Source: Halictus rubicundus
Taxonomy: Eukaryota > Arthropoda > Insecta > Hymenoptera > Halictidae
DNA length: 64,000 bases
Direction of reading: 5' to 3'
Assembly (NCBI RefSeq): GCF_050948215.1
Contig: NC_135156.1
Location: 15,499,257 to 15,563,256 of the forward strand
In this document: piece by piece, positions 23,050-33,849 of the stretch
Layout of the letters: every line of letters starts with the position of its first letter
Position numbering within the stretch: the first letter of the stretch is position 1
Program-made: the position numbers and the translations under genes
The notes under the pieces: generated by a model
Databases searched by the model: none
What the model saw: the letters and a program-made list of their open reading frames with translations, nothing else
What the model was told of the DNA's origin: nothing

Positions 23050-24460
23050 AGGTTTCTAGCTCCTCCGATCCTCGAGATCTTTGGATTTTTTACACTTCTG
23101 GATCCCCTAATCCGTAGACACCGTTTTTAGATCTCTAGATTCTTAAACTGCTGGATTAACAAACCCCCGAGTTCTTAAACTTCTAGGTCCCGAGATCGTT
23201 AGAGCATTCGATTTTTAGACCCCCAAATCTGTAATTCCACAGATTCTTAGATTTCTAGATACCTTGATCTTTAGTTCCCTAGGATATTTAGGTCTGTAGA
23301 CCCATGAACTCCTATTCCCGTAAGCTAGGTCCCTAGATCCCTATACCACCAAACAACTAAGTCCCTATATTGCAAGATCCCTAAACTCCTAAGTCCCTAG
23401 ATTCCTATGCCTCTAGATTACTAGGATGTCTCAACTCATAGGTCCCAAGATTGTGAGATACCTGAACTCCTGGGTCCCTAGATTGTGAGATCCCTAAACT
23501 CCTAGTTCCCTAGATTCCTAAATCACTAAATTCCAAGGTCCCTAGATTCCTAGGCTCTTCAACTCCCAACTCCCTAGATCTCTGGATTGCTCTCTAAGCC
23601 CCTAAACTTCTACGTTTCTAGGTCCCTAGATTGCGAGATACCTAAACTCCTGAGTCCCTGGATTGTGAGATCCCTAAACTCCTAGGTCCCTAGATTCCTA
23701 GGCTCCTACACTCCTATTCCCCTAGATTACGAGATCTCTCAACTCACAGGTCCCTAGATTGCGGGATACCTAAACTCCTAGGTCCCTAGATTGCGAGATA
23801 CCTAAACTCCTGAGTCCCTGGATTGTGAGATCCCTAAACTCCTAGGTCGCTAGATTCCTAGGCTCCTACACTCCTATTCCCCTAGATTACGAGATCTCTC
23901 AACTCACAGGTCCCTAGATTGCGGGATACCTAAACTCCTAGGTCCCTAGATTGCGAGATACCTAAACTCCTGAGTCCCTGGATTGTGAGATGCCTAAACT
24001 CCTAGGTCCCTAGATTCCTAGGCTCCTACACTCCTATTCCCCTAGATTACGAGATCTCTCAACTCACAGGTCCCTAGATTGCGGGATACCCAAACTCCTA
24101 GGTCCCTAGATTGCTAAACCACTAAACTCCAAGATCCCTGGGTCTCTAGATTCCTAAACCCCTAAACTTCTAGGTCTCTCCAGGTCCCTAGATTTCTCTG
24201 TCCTCAGAACTTTAGTCTCCTAGGATCTAAAGTTATTCTCGGACCCCTAGATGCTCGAATCTCTATTTCCCAAAATTCTGGGACCCCTAAGTTTCGAAGT
24301 CCCTACGTTCTCAGAGCACATATTTCTTAATCCCTTCGAGTCTCAGCTCCCTGGGCTCGCAATTGCTCAACCTCTTGCCTCCACATCCTTCTGGAGACCT
24401 AAAATCTCATGTCCCTATCTCTCCCAGCTCCCAGCTTCCCAAGTTCTCACATTCTCGGGT
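23050..24460. repeat. CTAG-rich minisatellite block 2 with 160-bp higher-order repeat
   Basis: Same short unit and strand as the 16.0-16.8 kb block (CCTAGATTCC, CTAAACTCCTAGGTCCCTAG). Between about 23.61 and 24.11 kb a higher-order unit appears: CTCCTACACTCCTATTCCCC recurs at 23703, 23863 and 24023, exactly 160 bp apart, with the intervening text nearly identical. Outside this zone the units are more degenerate. Confidence 0.94.
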
Positions 24461-26528
24461 TAAATCGAGGTTTCCCGGCAATCTCGTTGCGCTGATCAGC
24501 AGCACGTACCAGAGGCCGACGAAACTTCCATCATCATCGCGATAGAATTCGGTGGCGAACGTTTTTAATTAACGCCGCGACTGCGGTTCCCTCGGCCATT
24601 GTTCGCAGTAGTTAGCTTCAGATCGGGCAGGGAATCGCAGCGTTAAGAGATCGAGAAGAGAGTGTTGCCGACAGAGAAAGCTGCATCGATCAGGCTCGCC
24701 GGGAACGGCAACCGAAACTCTTCCGCGGAGTTGATGCGCTTGCAATTTCACGCGAGCGGAATTTCGGCCGTTTCACGGGCCGAATCCGCCTAAACGGCGT
24801 TTCATCCGTTTCCGAACTCCGGCGACGAGACTCGAGGAAACGCGACGAGATCGTAACACGAACGGGGAACCCATTGAAAAGGTTCGTTAACCACCGCGCT
24901 GCTTTCTCGAAGAGTTCCGGAAACCGCGTACCGACACAAAGCGACTCCGGGCCCGCAAGTTCGAGCTGGCATGGCGGCTTGCGAGACACACGAGCACTTT
25001 GCGGATAATTATCCCCCGGCGTTTAGGATGCACGGGGTTTTTGCACGTGGCCTCGTTACGGCCGCTTTGAAACGGCCCCGTGATAATGTGGAACAAACGC
25101 TGTATGATTTTTAACGAATTTTGCAGATTTTTCGTGGAGACGCAAACAGATCTGCTTGGTTGGTCCACATTTCTGTTTTATCTATGGACACATCGTCGGT
25201 TCAGGGACGAGATAATTCTACGGAGATTAGTAGGCCTCGTTTCGGAGGCTGTTCGAGATAAGAATGTACCTCGGGCTACAAAGTTACACGGTTATGCGTG
25301 TGTATGGGCCAACATGTCAACCGACGTAATTCATAGATGGCTTGTTCCGCGGTCGTACGTAATTTTCCCGTGAAACAAACAAATTTTCTGTCTTCAAAAT
25401 GTATCTAGCAGTCATGGAGATACTGATCACGTAGTCTCGAATTTAACGTGCGAGAGATACCCTAAACCAAATGTCTAACTCCTTGTAGGTACTATAAACT
25501 CTCGAGACGAAAATTTCGAGGAGGCTCTACTAAACACGTTACTGTTATTAATTCTCAGTATAATAATAATAAATTAAGAAGTTCCAATCGCGGTAACAGG
25601 TGAGATAAGTTGTAGTGCAAGGGGAGAACCTGTTCTGCAAATAAAAATCGAGCTATAAAATCTGCAGTAAATTTCCAGGGGAAATTATGAAGAAATTGAG
25701 AATTTGGCTGACTGTTTGCGAAATATTGAAATAATTAACCGGTCACCTGCGCGGTTTTGCAAGCGCTGAAGCAGAGAAAATCCTCGATGCAACGATATAG
25801 AGCGGTCGATCCCGGCGAGGCAGACAAGAGGAGGGTCGCGAAATTATTAATAAGGTCTAATACAATAGCCGTCGCGAGAATAAAGCCGCGCAGGCAATAA
25901 ATAGGTGAATCTGAATAATGAACGAGAGACGGGGAGGTGGGTTCAGCGTCGGTTGACATGTCCTTCGTCGAACGGGGGCAACGAACGAGCCTCAGATCGC
26001 TGGAAAACACGTCCTCCGAAGGCGTAGGTGGATCGACGTTCATTCACATGCGCCGAAACGCCCGTCGGACGTTTCTGCATCGCGCTCGGACAAAGGGTAT
26101 CGCGATTATGCACTCGTCACGTACTCGTCGCGCCGGTACCGGTCTCGGAATGATAAATTCCCGAGGCATTGTCCGGTCCCGGGAACCGATGTCTCTTCCG
26201 GGAACAGCTCAAAGAGGCCGAATCAAGGTGTTGGCCGATCCATGCCCGAGAGACGATCGTCGCCCGCGATAATTAACAGTCCTTCCGAGCGACCATGATC
26301 GGTACGCGCCGAGCACTAACCCTTTCTTGCCGAGATATCGCGGGATTTTCACTTTCTAGACGATTGCCGCCGTAGCCGTTCCTAATCCGCTCGCGTTCCA
26401 GACGCCTTCGAGAGGGTGTTCAAGGCCGGTCCGATAAAATGATAAACGGAAATATTAATTTGTCTCCGGTACATTGCGGTAGATGCAGAATATGTTTACT
26501 CGAAATTTCCGCAGTCTAGTTACATCAT
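24461..26528. other. Unique sequence, no gene recognised
   Basis: CpG-rich around 24.5-25.1 kb and 25.9-26.4 kb. Frames of about 100 codons have no recognisable domain. Confidence 0.5.
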
Positions 26529-26532
26529 TTAA

Positions 26533-26749
26533 CACGTTCGTCGCCGCGGAGTTATTGTGCAGGTTTTAAAATGAATTTTTACGTTGATATATTCATTGTA
26601 CTAAACTTGATTAGGATCCGTTACATGCGAGAAAGTTGGAGGATTACTCAGTATCATACATTCAATTTTTTGCAATTTTTATTTCATTAAATAACTTAGT
26701 ACTTTGATTTTATGGAATTTTTCGGGTTTCTAGTTGGGCGTTCAAAGTG
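26533..26749 (+). mobile_element. TTAA-type MITE, family H copy 1
   Basis: Begins CACGTTCGTCGCC after TTAA (26529-26532) and ends GGGCGTTCAAAGTG before TTAG (26750-26753), one base from TTAA. The ends are imperfect inverted repeats and the AT-rich interior has no frame. The CACGTT start matches the element at 57.9-58.35 kb. Confidence 0.65.
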
Positions 26750-26753
26750 TTAG

Positions 26754-27595
26754 ATCCACTTGCATCTTGCGCATAAGTAAAATTAGCACACTCTGTACGT
26801 TATCGTGAGAATTGACCTTCGAACGAGGGGAAAATTACTCAATTACTCGTACATGATTGATGCGACGATCGATGCTAGAAATTAAACGAGAACAAGATTA
26901 AAAATTGCTCCGCGAATGTGCCAAAAATTAGACTCTATAAAAATCGCGAAGGTAGAACGATTATCGACTATTCCTCAACGTCGACTATTCTCAATTCCAT
27001 TTCCGTCGGAACTCCAATTAAATCGAATCAAAGGAACAGCTACAAATTAATCGGGAATAATTGTGGAAAACTCGTTCAAAAGAATATAGAATACACATAC
27101 CGCTGCTAGTTTAACATCAATAGATTAATGTAAGGCAAACGGAAAACCCCCGCGGAATCCTGCTATTCGAGTGCCCGCTCTCATCTATGAATATGAATTC
27201 GCATGAACGTCCGGGGTCTACTTATGGCTCGGTAATGAATGTCTTTCGCGAGAGGAGAGGGGGAAGAGGAAGAGAGGGTCGGCGAAATTCGGCCGAAAAG
27301 CGAATAATTGCGGCACTCGTAATAAAATGAGGAGCGGGGTGGGGAGGGGAGGGGAGGGGAGGGAGCAAGGACGATTGAAAGCGCGCGCGCGTTGCTGAAA
27401 TTCGCGTTTCCAGGTGATTAATCGTCCGGACCATTTGCTAATCCTTTCGCGGGCTCGTGTTTATCGAATCGCGGGCGGGTTTCGCGAGACACACGGTTCT
27501 CCGGTTCTCCTAGGCGAGCAAACTTTGATAACTCGAGATCGCGTACGTACGTGTAATCAGGCCTTTCGGGAAGTTCTATCCTGCATGTGCTTGCC
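26754..27595. other. Unique sequence with a (GGGGA)n tract
   Basis: A GGGGA repeat occupies about 27336-27364. Otherwise no structure or gene is supported. Confidence 0.5.
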
Positions 27596-28284
27596 GGAGA
27601 GAGACAGAGCGAGAGACAGAGCGACTGAGAGAGAGACCGAGTCAGCGAGTGAGTGAGTGACTGAGTGAGTGAGAGAGAGAGAGAGAGAGAGACCAAGTGA
27701 GTGAGTGAGTAAGTGAGTGAGTGAGTGAGTGAGTGAGTGAGTGAAAGAGAGACCGAGTGAGTGAGTGAGTGAGAGAGAGACCAAGTGAGTGAGTGAGTGA
27801 GTGAGTGAAAGAGAGACCGAGTGAGTGAGTGAGTGAGAGAGAGACCAAGTGAGTGAGTGAGTGAGTGAGTGAGTGAGTGAAAGAGAGACCGAGTGAGTGA
27901 GTGAGTGAGTGAGTGAGTGAGTGAGTGAGTGAGTGAGTGAGTGAGTGAGAGAGAGACCAAGTGAGTGAGTGAGTGAGTGAGTGAGTGAAAGAGAGACCGA
28001 GTGAGTGAGTGAGTGAGAGAGACCGAATGGGTGAGTAAGTGATTGAATGAGTTAGTGAGTGAGAGAGTGAGTGAGCCAGTGAGTGAGTGAGTGACTGAGT
28101 GAGTGAGCCAGTGAGTGATTGAGTGAGTGAGTGAGTGAGTGAATAAATGACTGAGTGAGTGAGTGAATAAATGACTGAGAGAGAGAGAGACAGAGAGAGA
28201 GAGAGAGACCTAATGAGTGAGTGAGTGAGTGAGTGAGAGAGACCTAATGAGTGAGTGAGTGAGTGAGAGAGAGATTGAGAGAGA

Positions 28285-28319
<35 letters not shown>

Positions 28320-28338
28320 CGAAAGAGAGAGAGAGAAC
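27596..28338. repeat. Long GTGA/GA compound microsatellite
   Basis: About 740 bp of (GTGA)n runs punctuated by GAGAGAGACC(G/A)AGT spacers. The spacer plus its GTGA run recurs as a larger irregular unit. The reverse strand reads as long Ser-Leu-Thr-His repeats, which are artefacts of the 4-bp unit. Confidence 0.97.
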
Positions 28339-28772
28339 TCGACCTCACGAACTCGTCGGAAAGAATGAGAACTAATCGACCAAGTTTTTAATCGTGTTTC
28401 GACTCTTTCGACGCCCCAGCCAGCTGGAAACGCTTCTGGCGCCGGCGGATACCATTTAGCCGAGAATTTTTAGTTCGGCTTATACTTCACCGGTTTGGTG
28501 AGCTAGTAACTTCGGAAAAGGTTGCAGGTAGACTCTCTCTGTCGATCTTTTATGCAAATCAACGTTTGCTCCAGCGGTGGATGCTCGGGGATCGGATTTC
28601 TATTGGTAATTCGTAGGGTTTCGTTCGAGGAATTTATTCTGACGGAGAATATTTCGTCGAATCGCAAGGGGAGGAAGATTTTTCAAACTCTGTTCTTTAC
28701 GGTTACAGCAGGACCTCGATTATCCGAATCTTGTTTGAAGACTTTAGTGTCCCAACATGCTTCACGCGTAAA
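28339..28772. other. Unique sequence; one transposon-end-like motif
   Basis: Around 28714-28730 the text ACCTCGATTATCCGAAT resembles the inner repeat of the palindromic element at 43.7 kb. No second end was found nearby. Confidence 0.35.
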
Positions 28773-28774
28773 TA

Positions 28775-28945
28775 CAGTGATTTCTCTATATATGTCGCCA
28801 AGGCCTGGACGATAAACGTCGTGTAATCATCCCCACTATCGCGGGGTATACCCCGTTAGAGGCCGCGAAACTCGAGAGTATGTCTCCTGGACGATACACG
28901 ACTCTGGCAAGACCCGAGTTGTTGACATATATCGAGAATTCACTG
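28775..28945 (+). mobile_element. Tc1-like MITE, family D copy 2 (intact)
   Basis: A 171-bp element running from CAGTGATTTCTCTATATATG to ATATATCGAGAATTCACTG. It is bordered by TA at 28773-28774 and 28946-28947. The ends are imperfect inverted repeats, with subterminal halves (GGCCTGGACGATAAACG and CTCCTGGACGATACACG) that also mirror each other. There is no coding capacity. It serves as the reference copy for the three interrupted ones. Confidence 0.88.
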
Positions 28946-28947
28946 TA

Positions 28948-30057
28948 GTTCGACAATCTAAAAGGTAATCCATATATTGTACAATACTAGTCCGACAAAT
29001 AATTTACTAAACAAGAAATCTAGAATTATAAGTGATCGACTGTCCTAATGTCAGCGATGCTTCCCTCTTCAGATAATCATAGTTCTACAGTATCCCTCTC
29101 CGTGCAAACTTTGGAAAATTGTCTCTCAATAATCGTCTCTCCCTAAAATCATTTCCAACAGTAAACAATCTGTTCCTGACAACAACAAAAAAGTCGATAA
29201 AAATTGTCCAGTTCACAGCAGCGATGCTCCGAGCTCTATTTCCGATATCAATGGCGACACATTGAAGTGATTTCAGCCCGAAGACCTTGGCGGACGGATC
29301 ACGTCACGCGAATGACCCTATTTAGGGCACGCGCGATGGGATCGGTTGATCCTGAAAGTTTCGCGGATCAGGGTAGCAAGGGAGGGGTGCCCTCGTCTTC
29401 CGTGACTGGATCGCGTGCGCTGAGGATAATAAAAGCTTGCTGCCTCTAGGTAACATAAATATATCGTTAGCCTAGATTGATAGAAAATGGGGGTCACGAG
29501 CATCGAGTTCCTTACGTCGGCCGTTTAGCGGTGCGCGCGTATCGTCACGAACCTGCGAAACATGGAACTGGGTGTCCCGAATAGGGTTACGCGAGCAAAC
29601 TTTCGTCAAAGGGAACGCCCGCCATAATCAGCTAATCAACTCACTCCGCGCGGAAATCGTCTTCAATCCTGTCCCGCGACACGCTTCAACAATCGAGACA
29701 TTCTAATCAGAATCAAAGCATCAAGCTCGTTTGATACCGCAGTGTTTCATTAGCTTATTTCTGTCAGCATGTTACTGAGAAGTTGAGATTTCTGATATTA
29801 GTCGCTCTCTCAACAACCTTGCATCAGGGCCTAACGATTAGGACAATTCGGTGCGATTTACCTAGCGCACGAACGGGGTTCTAACACTGGGAAAAAAATC
29901 ATTCTGTCATTGAAATACGTAACGCGTTAACTCGATTAATCATCTTTTCTCGGAGTTTCTATCCGATCGTGCTACGGTAACCTAAATGTAGAAATAAGTT
30001 CAAGGCTCCTGTGTTTAACGCGAGGTTCAAGCGACGCGTGCTACTTTTTCCAATTTA
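28948..30057. other. Unique sequence, no gene recognised
   Basis: No coding frame or tandem structure that I can support. Confidence 0.5.
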
Positions 30058-30168
30058 CGATTATTGAGACTGTAAAGATGCGTCCACGAGGAATTCGACA
30101 AATTTCTTTCCTTGGGTAAAATTAAGTTATTTTTTGTAAAATAGTCACTTTTAGTGCTCCGCAAAGCA
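30058..30168 (+). mobile_element. Family C MITE fragment
   Basis: Shares CGTCCACGAGGA.TTC, ACAAATTTCTTTC, TAAAATAGT.ACTTTTAGTGCTCCG with the copies at 33.65 and 57.96 kb. The outer left end is not recognisable and the right end decays after GCTCCGCAAA. Confidence 0.6.
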
Positions 30169-31185
30169 TGAAGCAACAGAATTCAGCGCAGAGATTAAAA
30201 CCTCGACTTTTCGACGGTCCCTGCTGAAGAGCTCAAAAAGACTGTTCAATGAAACAATAAAAATTAACTCCCAGGTGCCGGGATGGGCCAAAAAGTGTTG
30301 AAAGACTGCCAAGATAAAACCATCAACTCGGTTTCTAATAGATAAGCACCCCCCCCCCTCCCCCCACCATCACAGTTGCAAGAAAAGCGGCCAAACGATC
30401 GCAAACCTCGACTATCAGCAAAGTAATTAAAAGTAAACTCCCAAGGGGCTCCGAAAGAGATCGATCTCGGTCCGACCAGGAAATCCTGCAATCGATCACG
30501 AACGCAGGTACCCAACAGCCCCCTCTCCATCATGCAGCGAAGGTATTCCAGCGTGCTGGAAGCTCGGAGGCACCTTCCAGATTCTCCTACACAACGAACG
30601 GTCGCGTCTCGTCGTTAAGATACGCGCGGAAAGTATGCGATTCGAGGCTGCCGGCCAGCCGTGTTCCCGATGGATCAGCGTGGGACTAGGGCCCCGATTT
30701 GTCGGGGGCACGGTCCCGTGGGGACTTAGGGGACTTCGAGGGCCGAGCTAACAGGTCTCCCGCGGTCTTCCAGGATGTTTAAACGGTCTTCTCTCGACTC
30801 GAGACTGGTCTTTCTCGCGCCTGCTTTCAGCATCGCGATAAAACACGGCCCTCTTCGTGGCGGAGGGGTCCGCAGGGGCCATTTACCGGACTGGGGCCCC
30901 GGGGCCCCGTTGGCGTGTCACGCGAGATTACAGCTGGACCCCACGCGAGCACTCGTGTCGGCCCGAAACTTGTCCCGGGATCGGTTTCCTTGGAAATCGA
31001 TCCGGGAACGTGCTAATTCAGTGACAGATTTCTATTTCAAAATTGTTGCTAATGGCAGACAAGCTGAAAATTTATTATCCTGTCTGGTTCATCGTCGATG
31101 CTTGTTGTTTAGCGTTTTTGCCTGCGGGTCTAGTAAAATTACACATCCCCCGTGGCAACGTGTCTTTAAAACCTTCGTGTAAGAG
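30169..31185. other. Unique sequence with a poly-C tract
   Basis: A C-rich tract (C10, T, C7) lies at about 30348-30365. Otherwise GC-rich with no supported gene. Confidence 0.5.
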
Positions 31186-31187
31186 TA

Positions 31188-31771
31188 CAGCGAATTCTCG
31201 ATATATGTCAACAATACGTGTCAGTGTCGTATATCGTCCAGGAGACATGCTCGCGTTAGGTTTACTCGAGCTTCGCGGCTCCTGACGGGATGTACCCCGC
31301 GACGTTTATCATCCAGGCCTTGCCGACATATATAGGGTTTTTCAATAGAAACATAACGTTTTTGTTTTTTAATATCGAACCTAACCTAAAACTTTTTTAT
31401 GATTTCTCAATGTAAAATAGTCCGTGAAGGTTTACATTTTTATAATACGGTAAAGTTTACGATCGAACAGCGGTTGGAAATCGTCAAATCTTACTACCGA
31501 AATTCCGAGTCCAAGGACGTTAGGCGACCTCAAGAACGATATTCAACAAGAAATTAACAACATTCCGGCTGATATGTGTGAGACAACGAATCGAATGCTG
31601 CCGTCGTGCCCGTGGAGGTCATACGAACGACATCGAATTCCACACATAATTCAATAAAAATGTAAAGTGTGTGCTACAACCCTAATAAATTTCAGCGCGA
31701 TATTTAAATTATTATGTGTTTGTTTTTTAACTTAACCCCATTTAAAAACCCCACATAAAGAAATCATTGTG
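31188..31771 (-). mobile_element. Tc1-like MITE family D copy 3, interrupted by a mariner remnant
   Basis: Starts CAGCGAATTCTCGATATATG (after TA, 31186-31187) and runs to TTGCCGACATATATA at 31334. It resumes after the insertion at about 31758 with AAGAAATCATTGTG, the reverse-strand equivalent of the GAGAAATCACTG end. The 421-bp insert between the two parts is a deleted mariner-like element. Confidence 0.82.
31335..31755 (+). pseudogene. Internally deleted mariner-like transposon remnant
   Basis: Ends GGGTTTTTCAAT.. and ..AAAAACCCC are short imperfect inverted repeats beside TA; boundaries are uncertain by about 4 bp. Near 31453 the plus strand reads IEQRLEIVKSYYRNSESK, typical of the N-terminal DNA-binding region of an insect mariner-like transposase. 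From about 31527 it reads DLKNDIQQEINNIPADMCE. After a frameshift it continues CRRARGGHTNDIEFHT and a stop at 31647-31649, the usual C-terminus. The catalytic DDE core between these parts is deleted, so the copy cannot be active. Family membership rests on my recall of the motif pattern. Confidence 0.8.
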
Positions 31772-31773
31772 TA

Positions 31774-32651
31774 TAGAAACGGTGTAAGAACGTCTCCCGT
31801 AATTTGTATCAAAATTAATTTGTCCAAAAGAATCACGTTGCAGCGGCTCGCGAAAAAATCGCACACGTTCGAACGCAAATGGGAAATCGCCCGGAATTCT
31901 TTGCAGGGAGTGTACGAACGGTTACGACAGTTCGAAGTACAGCCATGAATGTCCGCGATGGGACGGGCAACGAAATTCGTTAACGTATTCCGAGACGGGG
32001 TTCGATTAAACGATCCCGGATCCGAAACGATTCGAAAAAAGTCGAAGAGCGTCGCAGTTTCGGCAACTACTCCGCCGGTATCGTAACTCGCGGCTAGCCA
32101 ATAAACCCCCGGCTACCCTAAAACTGCTGATACGAGACGAGGGAGCCCCGGTGCGCGCGATATAACGTTGTACAGCTTGCAGCTGCACACGAGACTGCAC
32201 CGTTGCACCGCTGCACCGGCGTGTGCAACGCTCCGATCCCGGGGCGCGCTCGCCTCGATCGTTTGCTTTCACGGTGCTCGAAGCAAACGCTGCCGTGGAA
32301 CGGTCAACATAAATTTTCAGAGGCTTCGATGCAATTAGTCTTGGTACCCCGGCGAAGCTTTATCAATTATCTCCGGCCGGCGATCGACCGCTAATTTCTC
32401 TTCCCATATTGCACCGTTCGCGAACATATATTGCCGCTTATGAACACCTTGGGAGCCGGTTATGCGATCCGCGCCGCCACGGTGACCCGAGTTTTGCATA
32501 CGTGCACCGTCTTCCGGCAGACGGTCGGATAATGTCGCGTAAAACGCACGAAATGCAGTCTCACGAGCCACTTTACGTAAGAGGCACGGCCACGTGTTAC
32601 GGCCCTGAAAGCGTCGATAAATTAAATATTTGTTCAGTATACAAAAATAAT
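31774..32651. other. Unique sequence, no gene recognised
   Basis: CpG-rich from about 31.85 to 32.6 kb. No domain-bearing frame. Confidence 0.5.
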
Positions 32652-32655
32652 TTAA

Positions 32656-32946
32656 CCCTTAAGTGCATAGGTAAACTAAATGTTAGGAACATGAATGCAT
32701 ACATGGGGTCCATTGAGGACCCCACTTACCTAATTCCTTGCTAACTTTGATTACAGCAACAATTTATTTCTGTAAACTTTCTGTAAAACTGTAAAATTTC
32801 TGTAAACTTTCTCTAAAACTGTAAAATTTCTGTAAACTTTCTCTAAAACTGTAAAATTTCTGTAAACTAAAAATGGCGCGGCTAAAAATGTTAACACAAA
32901 ATCCAACACTGGGGTCCTTTGCGGACCCCACTCATGCATTTAAGGG
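32656..32946. mobile_element. TTAA-flanked MITE, family B copy 1
   Basis: Ends CCCTTAAGTGCA and ..TGCATTTAAGGG are inverted repeats. The left flank is TTAA (32652-32655) and the right flank TTAG. Two hairpin-forming palindromes (GGGGTCCATTGAGGACCCC near the left, GGGGTCCTTTGCGGACCCC near the right) mark the subterminal regions. The interior holds three repeats of a roughly 30-bp CTGTAAAATTTCTGTAAAC unit that are not expanded in the 57.7 kb copy. No transposase. CCC ends and TTAA suggest piggyBac-type mobilisation. Confidence 0.85.
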
Positions 32947-32949
32947 TTA

Positions 32950-33190
32950 GGGCGAAATCGAATTGACACACTGTTCACAACACGTCTCAATGTGTTTTAC
33001 AAACTTGGTATTTGTCGATCCAAAACTGATATATATAAACTGTTATAAATTTGTTTTTTGCTGTACCCCACCACAATGTAAATATTAACCGTAACCTTTT
33101 CTTTTATATGCAATTGTAATCGATGTGGTCGCTAATGACCTAGCTGTTAATGCGACAACTTTAAAATAAACGATATATATATATATAATA
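32950..33190 (+). pseudogene. 5'-truncated LINE 3' end (same family as 63.1-64 kb)
   Basis: From about 33020 the sequence matches the reverse complement of 63095-63250: last codons and stop (TATATAAACTGTTATAA), then 3' UTR (ACAATGTAAATATTAACCGT, TCGATGTGGTC) and terminal TTTAAAATAAACGATATA followed by a (TA)n tail to about 33189. Upstream similarity fades by about 32.95 kb, next to the family B element. Severe 5' truncation with a short-repeat tail is typical of LINE retrotransposition. Confidence 0.82.
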
Positions 33191-33552
33191 AGTTTATCCT
33201 TTCGTTCTTTAATTTATCTTGAGGAAATAATAACCAAACTGAGTTTCACTGTAAGCACAAAATTAAAGTTTTTTTATTCGCTATTTACAATTATTTACAT
33301 TATTTACATTGGTTACACTCTTACCTGTAAACACAAGAAACGACGATTAAAAGCTATTATTCCGCAAAGATTTATGTAAGAAAGTGACAATCCTAATCAA
33401 TTAGATTTTGCAATGCGCGTCGCTTTTCTCTCTTTTGTGTCTCTACTCTTATCAACTTCTACAGACATGCGCAATACATATCCAATTCAAAATGAGTTTT
33501 AAAAGGAATACAACACAACCAATCTACATAACCTCTATCGTATTTCTTTTAC

Positions 33553-33553
<1 letters not shown>
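33191..33553. other. AT-rich unique sequence
   Basis: Nothing recognisable beyond a short TTTACATTATTTACATTGGT repeat near 33293-33313. Confidence 0.5.

Positions 33554-33555
<2 letters not shown>

Positions 33556-33603
<48 letters not shown>
33556..33603. repeat. (ATA)n microsatellite
   Basis: About 16 ATA/TAA trinucleotides, giving a poly-Ile frame on the plus strand. Confidence 0.97.
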
Positions 33604-33605
<2 letters not shown>

Positions 33606-33646
33606 CTCGATACTTTTTTTGTGCATATCAAAATGTGCTCTTTTGA

Positions 33647-33845
33647 CACTAGATTTACGGAACTCGCCAAATGGCGGGTTCTAATATTTTTAATTTGCAA
33701 TTGTCAAGATTGCAAAGCTGCGTCCACGAGGAGTTGCTCGGTAAATTTCTTTCTTTGGCCGTGTATTGTAAAAATTTCGACGGATCCTTGTTATTTTGAT
33801 AAAGCAGTGAAAAATGATCGGTTCCAGTGCCGCGTAAACCGGGCG
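33647..33845 (+). mobile_element. TTAA-type MITE, family C
   Basis: Starts CACTAGATTTACGG and ends CGCGTAAACCGGGCG, with TTGA before it and TTAA (33846-33849) after it. The AACTCGCCAAATGGCGGGTT stretch forms a small hairpin at the same place as ACCCGTCAAAGTGACGG in the 57.96 kb copy. Length is 199 bp with no coding capacity. Confidence 0.78.
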
Positions 33846-33849
33846 TTAA

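Noticed and set aside
16010..24460. Telomeric repeat, because of the CCTAG-like units
   Set aside because: The insect telomere unit is TTAGG/CCTAA; here the unit is about 24 bp with CCTAGATTCC, and the blocks are internal.
27418..27960. 180-codon reverse-strand Ser-Leu-Thr-His repeat protein
   Set aside because: It is the translation of the GTGA microsatellite; frame and length follow the 4-bp unit.
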